Part shown: piece after piece, positions 1 through 5,350 of the stretch
Layout: each line of letters opens with the position of its first letter
Numbering within the stretch: position 1 is the stretch's first letter
NCBI GenBank assembly: GCA_016292575.1
Contig: JAEDIH010000122.1
Span: 1-5,350 of the forward strand
Source: Clostridiaceae bacterium
GTDB taxonomy: Bacteria > Bacillota > Clostridia > Oscillospirales > Acutalibacteraceae
Direction: 5' to 3'
DNA length: 5,350 bases
Position numbers and translations under genes: made by a program
The notes under the pieces: model-generated
Databases searched by the model: none
What the model was told of the DNA's origin: nothing
Seen by the model: the letters and a program-made list of their open reading frames with translations, nothing else

Positions 1-1268
1 GTCAGAGAGGTTGTCATATCAAAGCCGTCAAAGCTTACGATAAACACCGAAACAACATATACTATCATGCTTATTACAAAAAACGAAGCGGTGTTTTTAA
101 CAACGGCGGAGTCTACGCGCTTTCCGTCAAGCTTTACTGCCCTGACCGAACGCGGATGAAGAATTTTTGAAATTTCACGCGCGCTGCTTTTAAACAGCAG
201 AACAAGCCTTGAAACCTTGAGTCCTCCGCCCGTACTTCCTGCGCACGCTCCGATAAACATCAGAATAAGCAGAATATACTGCGAAAGCTGCGGCCACTTT
301 GCAAAGTCCGCAGTTCCGTAGCCCGTTGTGGAAATTATTGAAGCCACGGAGAACGCAGAATGATGAAATGCGTCATAAAAATTTCCACCGTAAAACTCGT
401 CCTTAATGTTGAGCGTGATACACAAAACAGAAACCGCAATGATTCCGAGGAAACACAAAAGCTCCTCGTTTTTCAGTGCCTGCCTGAACCTTTTTGAAAG
501 CAAAAGATAATAAACCGAAAAATTGACCGCAAAAAGAATCATGAAAACGGTAACAACCGCCTGAAGATAGTTACTTTGATAAAAACCCATGCTTGAGTTT
601 TTAATTGAAAATCCGCCGGTACCGGCCGTTCCGAATGCTGTGCAGATTGAATCAAACCACGGCATTCCGCCGGCAAGCAGAAAAACGATTTCAAGAATCG
701 TCATTGCAAAATAGATTGAGTACAAAATAAATGCCGTCTGACGGACTTTCGGAACAAATTTTCCGACTGAGGGCCCGGGACTTTCCGCACGCATGAGCTG
801 CATTGTGTGACCGCCGGCAAGCGGAACAACGGCAAGCAGGAGCACAAGAACGCCCATTCCGCCGATCCAATGGGTAAAGCTGCGCCAAAAAAGCGATGTC
901 TGGGAAAGGGCTTCAACATTTGTAAGAATGCTTGCGCCTGTGGTTGTAAAACCGCTCGCCGTTTCAAAAACAGCGTCAATATAATGCGGTATCTCGCCGG
1001 TAAGACGAAACGGAACAGCTCCGCAAAGGCTGAGAACAATCCACGAAAGCGCAACCGTAACAAAGCCCTCTTTGGCGTAAAAAACATTCTTTTTCGGCTT
1101 TCTGAGCACAAGCAGCAGACCCAAGACAAGGGAAACCGCGGAAACGAGCGCATAGACCTTCCACTCCTTTTCGCCGTAAAACAGTCCTACGGTAACGGGC
1201 AGGAGCAGACAGCCGGACTGAATGAGAAAAATCAGGCCCAACAGATAAAGAATCATAAAACCGTTCAT
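1..1268 (-). CDS. trkH: TrkH-type potassium uptake membrane subunit (3' end cut by window edge)
   Basis: This is the K+-translocating membrane subunit of a Trk system, which works with the cytosolic gate TrkA encoded just upstream. The frame is open for 422 codons and runs off the left edge without a stop. Typical TrkH proteins are about 480 residues, so roughly the last 60, including the fourth pore loop, are missing. Three of the four SKT-family pore loops are visible: FETASGFTTTGAS (residues 101-113), FGTAGTGGFS (212-221) and ISTTGYGTADF (312-322). The conserved loop GACAGSTGGGLKVSR (340-354) follows the third. Hydrophobic segments lie around residues 3-29, 36-55, 68-88, 128-150, 180-200, 234-258, 270-287, 328-345 and 390-413. 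The chosen ATG is preceded by AAGG at 4 nt. A second ATG four codons in is possible but less well spaced. A KtrB-like single-partner transporter is the alternative, but the long N-terminal hydrophobic region and the tandem-RCK partner favour TrkH. Confidence 0.95.
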   Translation of the reverse strand, partial: MNGFMILYLLGLIFLIQSGCLLLPVTVGLFYGEKEWKVYALVSAVSLVLGLLLVLRKPKKNVFYAKEGFVTVALSWIVLSLCGAVPFRLTGEIPHYIDAVFETASGFTTTGASILTNVEALSQTSLFWRSFTHWIGGMGVLVLLLAVVPLAGGHTMQLMRAESPGPSVGKFVPKVRQTAFILYSIYFAMTILEIVFLLAGGMPWFDSICTAFGTAGTGGFSIKNSSMGFYQSNYLQAVVTVFMILFAVNFSVYYLLLSKRFRQALKNEELLCFLGIIAVSVLCITLNIKDEFYGGNFYDAFHHSAFSVASIISTTGYGTADFAKWPQLSQYILLILMFIGACAGSTGGGLKVSRLVLLFKSSAREISKILHPRSVRAVKLDGKRVDSAVVKNTASFFVISMIVYVVSVFIVSFDGFDMTTSL

Positions 1269-1272
1269 AATA

Positions 1273-1281
1273 CCTTACCTT
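1273..1281 (-). promoter_or_regulatory. trkH ribosome binding site overlapping the trkA stop codon
   Basis: Read on the minus strand, the bases before the trkH ATG are AAGGTAAGG followed by TATT. They contain two AAGG cores, 9 and 4 nt from the start, and the trkA TAA stop sits between them. A ribosome finishing trkA is therefore placed directly on the trkH initiation site. This supports the start choice and suggests coupled translation of the two subunits. Confidence 0.7.
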
Positions 1282-2633
1282 ACAATATCCTTTAAGTCGT
1301 TGAGTCCGTGGTTAGTAGTGACAACAACAACGCTGTCTCCAACCTGAATGAAATCCTGACCGGAGGGAATGATGATTTTTCCGCCCCGGCTGATACAGCA
1401 AAGGAGAATGTCCTTTTTTATATCAAGATCGCAAAGCGGCGTTCCAACGACCTTGCTTTCGGTCCTGACGGCAAATTCAAGCGCCTGAACCTTGCCGCCC
1501 ACAATGTTATAAAGCGTCTGAACGCCGGAGCCGGTCGAATTTTCAAGCGCCCGGACATAGCTCAGAATCATTTCGGACGTGATATATTTGGGATAGATGA
1601 CCGAACCGAGCGAAAGGCGGTCGATGATGCCCTCAAAATTGAGCTTGTTTATCTTTGTAACGGTCTTTGCCTTGAAATTCGATTCAACATAAAGCGAGAG
1701 CATTATGTTTTCCTCGTCAATATCGGTGATTGAAGCAAAGCCGTCCGCATCGGCAATACCCTCCTCAAGCAGAAGCCGCTGATCGCTTCCGTCGCCGTTG
1801 ATTATCACAACATCGCCCGGCAGTATCGTATTGAGAAGCTCGCAGTGCTTCCGGTTCTTTTCAATAATCTTGACTCTGAAGCCGTATTCACAAAGCTTTT
1901 TGGCTAGATAGAAGGTGATTTTTCCGCCGCCGACAATGATAATCGTTTTGATATGATTCTTTGCTATTCCGGCTTTTTTGAAGAATGAGCCGGCGTCTTT
2001 GTGGGTGGTGATGAATGAAATTTTATCTCCCTCCAGCAAAGTTGTGTCTCCGGTGGGGATAATAACATCCTTTCCGCGCTCAATGGCGCAAATCAGGATC
2101 TTTCCCGAAAGGCGACCGAGAGCGGATTTTATCGGCGAGCCGGCTATCGGAGAACCGATGGGCAGCCTTGTTTCAAGCAGCTCTATCCGACCGCGCGCAA
2201 AGGTGTCAACGGAGATTGCCGACGGAATGGTGAAAAGGCGGGTGATTTCGTTTGCGGCCTCCATCTCGGGATTGATAATCATTGAGATTCCGAGCTTCTC
2301 CTTGATAAAGCCGCGCTCGGTGAGATAATCCGGGTTACGAACGCGGGCAATGGTGCGGCAGGCCGAGGATTTTTTTGCAATAAGGCAGCACAAAAGGTTA
2401 AGCTCATCCGAACCCGTCATTGCGATAAACATATCCGCATATTCGATTCCGGCTTCCTTTTGAACATAATAGACAACGCCGTTGCCCGCAATACCCATAA
2501 CGTCGGAAACATCGGTAACGCGCGCAATAGCTTCGGGGTTGGTGTCAATAACGGTAATGTCATGCCCCTCGGACTCAAGCTGCTCCGCAAGCGCAGAGCC
2601 GACTTTTCCGCATCCGACTATAATGATATTCAT
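1275..2633 (-). CDS. trkA: TrkA, tandem-RCK nucleotide-binding regulator of Trk potassium uptake
   Basis: This is the peripheral cytosolic subunit that gates TrkH in response to bound nucleotide (NAD(H)/ATP/ADP in characterised family members). The 452-residue product is close to the usual length of about 458. It shows two RCK modules. The first Rossmann fold starts at residue 2 with VGCGKVG (6-12) and the acidic end of beta-2 at D30, followed by the family signature AGIEYADMFIAMTGSDELN (61-79). The first RCK_C domain spans about 140-215. The second Rossmann fold begins at about 230 (IIIVGGGKIT, 231-240, with E258 closing beta-2) and carries INGDGSDQRLLLEEGIADAD (278-297). The second RCK_C spans about 370-448. 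The third glycine of the second GxGxxG is replaced by T240. The ATG at 2633 was chosen because a GGAGG lies 11 nt upstream and the Rossmann strand begins right there. A GTG 9 codons further upstream (2660) is in frame but would place the GGAGG inside the gene. It is the first gene of an operon with trkH. Confidence 0.96.
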   Translation of the reverse strand: MNIIIVGCGKVGSALAEQLESEGHDITVIDTNPEAIARVTDVSDVMGIAGNGVVYYVQKEAGIEYADMFIAMTGSDELNLLCCLIAKKSSACRTIARVRNPDYLTERGFIKEKLGISMIINPEMEAANEITRLFTIPSAISVDTFARGRIELLETRLPIGSPIAGSPIKSALGRLSGKILICAIERGKDVIIPTGDTTLLEGDKISFITTHKDAGSFFKKAGIAKNHIKTIIIVGGGKITFYLAKKLCEYGFRVKIIEKNRKHCELLNTILPGDVVIINGDGSDQRLLLEEGIADADGFASITDIDEENIMLSLYVESNFKAKTVTKINKLNFEGIIDRLSLGSVIYPKYITSEMILSYVRALENSTGSGVQTLYNIVGGKVQALEFAVRTESKVVGTPLCDLDIKKDILLCCISRGGKIIIPSGQDFIQVGDSVVVVTTNHGLNDLKDIVR

Positions 2634-2644
2634 AATCAGCTTAA

Positions 2645-2649
2645 CCTCC
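2645..2649 (-). promoter_or_regulatory. trkA ribosome binding site (decides the start)
   Basis: The minus strand reads GGAGG at 2649-2645, an exact match to the anti-Shine-Dalgarno core, with 11 nt to the ATG at 2633. It lies downstream of the alternative GTG at 2660, which argues strongly for the 452-residue product. Confidence 0.85.
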
Positions 2650-2681
2650 GAATCAAACACAGCCTGTTGATACGAATAGTT

Positions 2682-2710
2682 ATTTTAACACAATGCAAGA
2701 AAAATTTCTA
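2682..2710 (-). promoter_or_regulatory. candidate sigma-A/sigma-70 promoter for trkA-trkH
   Basis: On the minus strand, TAGAAA (2710-2705, four of six matches to TTGACA) is followed after exactly 17 nt by TAAAAT (2687-2682, five of six matches to TATAAT). The -10 is preceded by TG plus one base (2690-2688), which is an extended -10. Transcription would start near 2677-2673, giving a leader of about 40 nt that is too short for a known large riboswitch. This is consensus matching by eye only. Confidence 0.55.
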
Positions 2711-2778
2711 TATATATTTTTTTAATTTCATCTAAGTCAGGTTATACTGCCGTAGAAAATTTTAGCTCATTTTTGGTT

Positions 2779-2797
2779 GTTTTTGCCGAAAAACGGC
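2779..2797. repeat. overlapping inverted repeats in the divergent spacer (operator candidate)
   Basis: Two perfect inverted repeats share bases here. GTTTTT-GCCG-AAAAAC occupies 2779-2794 (6-bp arms) and GCCG-AAAAA-CGGC occupies 2785-2797 (4-bp arms). Neither is followed by a T-run in either direction, so they do not look like intrinsic terminators. They lie upstream of the hydrolase -35 and outside its predicted transcript, centred about 50 bp before the predicted start of transcription. A regulator binding site is therefore more plausible than an RNA hairpin. No regulator gene is present in the window, and short repeats of this size can arise by chance in AT-rich DNA. Confidence 0.3.
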
Positions 2798-2804
2798 GCT
2801 TAGC

Positions 2805-2833
2805 TTGAAAAGGTCTTTTTTTTATTGTATTAT
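2805..2833 (+). promoter_or_regulatory. candidate sigma-A/sigma-70 promoter for the GH31 gene
   Basis: TTGAAA (2805-2810, five of six matches) and TATTAT (2828-2833, five of six) are separated by exactly 17 nt in AT-rich DNA. The first well-placed purine downstream is A2841, which would leave a leader of about 41 nt before the GH31 start. It is the better of the two promoter candidates in the spacer by consensus match. Confidence 0.65.
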
Positions 2834-2840
2834 ATTTGTT

Positions 2841-2885
2841 ATGAATAATATTAAGCATTTTTCAGAAAGGAAGACATTTTTATGA
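2841..2885 (+). CDS. possible 14-residue leader ORF overlapping the GH31 start (speculative)
   Basis: An ATG at 2841 opens a 14-codon frame (MNNIKHFSERKTFL). Its TGA (2883-2885) overlaps the GH31 ATG (2882-2884) as ATGA, a junction often seen in translationally coupled genes. The ATG coincides with the predicted transcription start at A2841, so the ORF would have to be translated from a leaderless message. No ribosome binding site precedes it. The GH31 ribosome binding site lies inside it. It has no run of regulatory codons that would indicate attenuation. A chance ORF is the more likely explanation. Confidence 0.12.
   Translation: MNNIKHFSERKTFL
2866..2873 (+). promoter_or_regulatory. GH31 ribosome binding site
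   Basis: AAAGGAAG contains an AAGGA core, with 10 nt from that core to the ATG at 2882. The next in-frame methionine (codon 25) has no comparable purine-rich site in front of it, so the 806-residue start is preferred. Confidence 0.75.
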
Positions 2886-5302
2886 ACGAGCTTTCTCCGT
2901 ATTTCAAAGAGAAATTTTCTCATCATTATAAAAGCAAAACGCCCGATGAATTCATGATTCAAAGGGGCAATTTCCGTTTTTCCGTCCTTTCCTCAAGAAT
3001 TTTCCGCATTGAAAAGGACAAAAAGCGCATCTTCACCGATGAAGCTACGCAGACTGTTGTCTGCCGCAATTTTGACAGACCGAAATTTATCTTTTCGCAG
3101 GATGGAGACAAAATCAAAATTGCCACCACGGACGCGGTTCTGCGCTTTGACCTTTCAAAAGGCAGAACGGAAAGCATCACGCTCAGGGACACAAGAACGG
3201 TCACCGATTTCTCCTCCGGAAACCTCAGGGGAACTTATCGCACGCTTGACATGATTAACGGAAGCGTAAAGCTCGGTGACGGTCTGATGAGCACAAACGG
3301 TGTTTCCGTCATTGATGATTCAAAAACCGTCATCATGTGCAAAGACGGCACGATGAAAGAACGCAGAAAGGTTCAGAAGGACGAATATTATTTTGCTTTC
3401 GGAAACGATTACAGAGGCTGCCTACGGGAATTTTTTAAGCTCTGCGGCTCCGTTCCGCTCATTCCGCGCTACTGCCTCGGCAACTGGTGGAGCAGATATA
3501 AGGACTACAACCAGCAGGAATATATTGACCTTATGCGGAAATTCATTGAAAAGGAGATTCCCGTTTCCGTTGCAACAATAGATATGGACTGGCACTGGGT
3601 TGACGTAATAGAGCGCTTCGGCAAGGAAAACGCTTATTTCCGCCGCGACGGTCTTCTCCCGTATAAAAAAATCAGCGAGGTTTTCCAGTCGCAGGGTTGG
3701 ACGGGCTACAGCTGGAACACGGAGCTTTTCCCCGATTACAAAGCGCTGCTCGGCTGGCTGCACGAAAAAAACTTCAAGGTCACCGTCAACCTCCACCCGG
3801 CGCAGGGCGTGCGTCCGTTTGAGAACCGGTATGAGGACTTTGCGCGCTTCATGGGTATTGATCCTAAAACAAAAAAGCGTATTCCTTTTGATATCACCGA
3901 CCCGAAATTCATTGAGGGCTATTTCCGCTTTTTGCATAAGCCTTATGAAAACGACGGTGTTGACTTCTGGTGGATAGACTGGCAACAGGAAAGGGAAACC
4001 AAAATTAAAGGTCTTGATCCCCTTTGGGCTCTTAACCATTACCACACGCTTGACCTTGCCGAAAAAAACAAGCGGCCGCTCATACTTTCCCGCTTTGCCG
4101 AGGTCGGCTCGCACCGCTATCCGCTCGGCTTTTCGGGCGATACAATAATTAGCTGGAAGAGCCTTGATTTCCAGCCGTATTTTACCGCAAACGCAGCCAA
4201 TGTCGGCTATACATGGTGGAGTCATGACATCGGCGGTCATCAGCTCGGCTCCCGGAACGATGAGCTTTATGTCCGCTGGGTACAGCTCGGTGAATTCAGC
4301 CCGATTATGCGCCTTCATTCAACCAAGGACGAATTCATGGGCAAGGAGCCTTGGAAATACTGCTTTGCGGCCGAAACAGCGGCAGTAAACGCGCTCAGGG
4401 AGCGCCATGCCCTCATTCCGTATATCTATTCGATAAACCGCCGCACTCATAAGGACGGACTCCCTCTTTGCGAACCGATGTATTATTCATACCCGGACGA
4501 AAGGGAAGCATATAATGTTCCGAACCAGTTTTTCTTCGGCAGCGAGCTTATGGTTCGCCCCGTTACAAAGCCGATGGACAAGCGCACCTTCCTTGCGCCC
4601 ACAAAGGTCTGGCTTCCGCAGGGCAGATGGACGGATTGGTACACCGGCAGAATTTATGAGGGCAACCGCTATGTCACAATGTATCGCGATATAAACGCGC
4701 TCCCCGTCCTTGCAAAGGAGGGTGCCATTGTTCCCCTCTCGCAAAACGACAGGACAAACGATTGCTCAAATCCTCAAAAGCTTTCGGTAAGGATTTTCCG
4801 CGGCACAAATGCTTTCACTCTCTATGAGGACGACGGCGAAACAATGAACTTTGAAGACGGCGCATTCGCCGAAACCGTCCTTTCCGTAAGAGAAGCCGGA
4901 AAAGACCTGCTGTTCAGAATAAGCGCAGCAAAGGGCGAGCTTTCGCTCATTCCGGAAAAGCGCGAATGGAAGCTTATCTTCGATGATATCAGCAAAGCAA
5001 AGGAGATAACCGTCAGAGTCGGCGGAAGAAAAAGGAATGTTGCGCCTGAATACAAAGAGGGCAAAACAGTCATTACGCTTTTTTCGGTTTCGGCTGACGC
5101 AGAGGTTGAAGTTGAATTCAAGGCCTTTGAGGCAAGGCAGAATCCTGATAAAAGAGAGTGCATAATTGAGCTGCTTTCAAAATATCAGCTTCCGACGCTT
5201 TTCAAGCAGGCTGTTTTGGCGCCCTTCATAAAGGATATTTCAAGACCGTTTCCTCTCAGCGAGCAGGCATTAAAAGGCCCGGTTGAGGAAATTTTGGATT
5301 GA
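2882..5302 (+). CDS. Glycoside hydrolase family 31 enzyme (alpha-glycosidase), cytoplasmic
   Basis: GH31 enzymes are retaining hydrolases or transglycosylases acting mostly on alpha-glucosides, with some clades acting on xylosides, galactosides or GalNAc. The 806-residue product has no signal peptide or membrane segment, so an intracellular role on imported oligosaccharides is inferred. Layout: N-terminal beta-sandwich (about 25-185), the entry motif LGNWWSRYKDY (199-209), a TIM barrel (about 190-530), a proximal beta domain (about 530-620) and a DUF5110-like distal domain with FTLYEDDGET (645-654). Key residues by family comparison are D234 and D236 (IDMDW, sugar binding), nucleophile D366 (WWIDWQQE), R404, acid/base D420 (GFSGD), HDIGGH (448-453) and H479 (MRLHS). 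The nucleophile context differs from the common W-x-D-M-N-E, so the substrate cannot be assigned. The tail after about residue 750 is not explained by the standard domains. The gene is transcribed alone as far as the window shows, divergently from trkA. Confidence 0.95.
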   Translation: MNELSPYFKEKFSHHYKSKTPDEFMIQRGNFRFSVLSSRIFRIEKDKKRIFTDEATQTVVCRNFDRPKFIFSQDGDKIKIATTDAVLRFDLSKGRTESITLRDTRTVTDFSSGNLRGTYRTLDMINGSVKLGDGLMSTNGVSVIDDSKTVIMCKDGTMKERRKVQKDEYYFAFGNDYRGCLREFFKLCGSVPLIPRYCLGNWWSRYKDYNQQEYIDLMRKFIEKEIPVSVATIDMDWHWVDVIERFGKENAYFRRDGLLPYKKISEVFQSQGWTGYSWNTELFPDYKALLGWLHEKNFKVTVNLHPAQGVRPFENRYEDFARFMGIDPKTKKRIPFDITDPKFIEGYFRFLHKPYENDGVDFWWIDWQQERETKIKGLDPLWALNHYHTLDLAEKNKRPLILSRFAEVGSHRYPLGFSGDTIISWKSLDFQPYFTANAANVGYTWWSHDIGGHQLGSRNDELYVRWVQLGEFSPIMRLHSTKDEFMGKEPWKYCFAAETAAVNALRERHALIPYIYSINRRTHKDGLPLCEPMYYSYPDEREAYNVPNQFFFGSELMVRPVTKPMDKRTFLAPTKVWLPQGRWTDWYTGRIYEGNRYVTMYRDINALPVLAKEGAIVPLSQNDRTNDCSNPQKLSVRIFRGTNAFTLYEDDGETMNFEDGAFAETVLSVREAGKDLLFRISAAKGELSLIPEKREWKLIFDDISKAKEITVRVGGRKRNVAPEYKEGKTVITLFSVSADAEVEVEFKAFEARQNPDKRECIIELLSKYQLPTLFKQAVLAPFIKDISRPFPLSEQALKGPVEEILD

Positions 5303-5350
5303 TTTTCAGAGAGAATTAAATAGACAGAACGACTGCCGTGTAGTTTTTAT
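5303..5350. other. short non-coding tail after the GH31 gene, nothing identified
   Basis: The 48 bases after the TGA are AT-rich. They end in GTAGTTTTTAT, which could be the T-rich end of a terminator, but no convincing GC-rich stem precedes it. The window stops before any further gene or hairpin can be seen. Confidence 0.4.

Noticed and set aside
807..1295. A 162-codon plus-strand open frame opposite the start of trkH.
   Set aside because: The minus strand here encodes the conserved TrkH pore loops. The plus-strand product is low-complexity, rich in Lys, Asn and Gln, and has no family resemblance.
2633..2660. A longer TrkA starting at the GTG at 2660.
   Set aside because: The GGAGG at 2649-2645 would lie inside the gene, and the nine extra residues precede the first beta strand of the Rossmann fold, where TrkA proteins normally begin.
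2634..2680. A cyclic di-AMP or other riboswitch in the trkA leader.
   Set aside because: The predicted leader is only about 40 nt and shows no paired structure of the size such riboswitches need.
2785..2797. GCCG-AAAAA-CGGC hairpin considered as an intrinsic terminator.
   Set aside because: The stem is only 4 bp and no T-run follows it on either strand. No gene ends near it.
3422..4318. A 298-codon open frame on the minus strand, antisense to the GH31 gene.
   Set aside because: It lies wholly inside a gene with clear family motifs. Its translation shows no recognisable domain, it has no supporting ribosome binding site or promoter that I could see, and long antisense frames are common opposite moderately GC-rich coding sequence.
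2746..5339. The 8-mer ACTGCCGT occurs at 2746-2753 and again at 5332-5339, flanking the GH31 gene as a direct repeat.
   Set aside because: Eight bases is too short to mean much in a window of this size. There is no transposase, extended similarity or matching inverted ends to suggest a mobile element or an attachment site.

Overview
The window holds three protein genes in two divergent units. On the minus strand lies a two-gene potassium-uptake operon, trkA followed by trkH. On the plus strand lies one large family 31 glycoside hydrolase gene. Gene ends, start sites and motifs were read directly from the sequence. Family names rest on motif recognition, not on a database search. The base composition (moderate GC in genes, very AT-rich spacer), strong purine-rich ribosome binding sites, standard stop codons and gene content suggest a Gram-positive anaerobe of the Clostridia, perhaps a gut Oscillospiraceae/Ruminococcaceae-type organism. 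This is an inference and no marker gene is present to prove it.

Layout: positions 1-1268 (minus) are trkH, the membrane ion-translocating subunit, whose C-terminus lies beyond the left edge. Positions 1275-2633 (minus) are trkA, the cytosolic nucleotide-binding gating subunit with two RCK modules. The two genes are 6 nt apart and the trkH ribosome binding site overlaps the trkA stop codon, so they should be co-transcribed and probably translationally coupled. Positions 2634-2881 form a divergent regulatory spacer. It carries a good candidate promoter for each direction (TAGAAA-17-TAAAAT with an extended -10 for trkA, and TTGAAA-17-TATTAT for the hydrolase). Between them are overlapping inverted repeats just upstream of the hydrolase -35, and there is a possible tiny leader ORF ending in an ATGA overlap with the hydrolase start. 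Positions 2882-5302 (plus) encode an 806-residue cytoplasmic GH31 enzyme with recognisable nucleophile and acid/base aspartates. The last 48 bases hold no gene.

Functionally, TrkA and TrkH together form a regulated K+ uptake system. The GH31 enzyme would cleave alpha-linked sugars inside the cell. Nothing in the sequence links the two functions beyond the shared spacer. I do not see a new multi-gene system here. The points most worth checking are the unusual nucleophile motif and C-terminal tail of the GH31 enzyme and the structure of the divergent control region.
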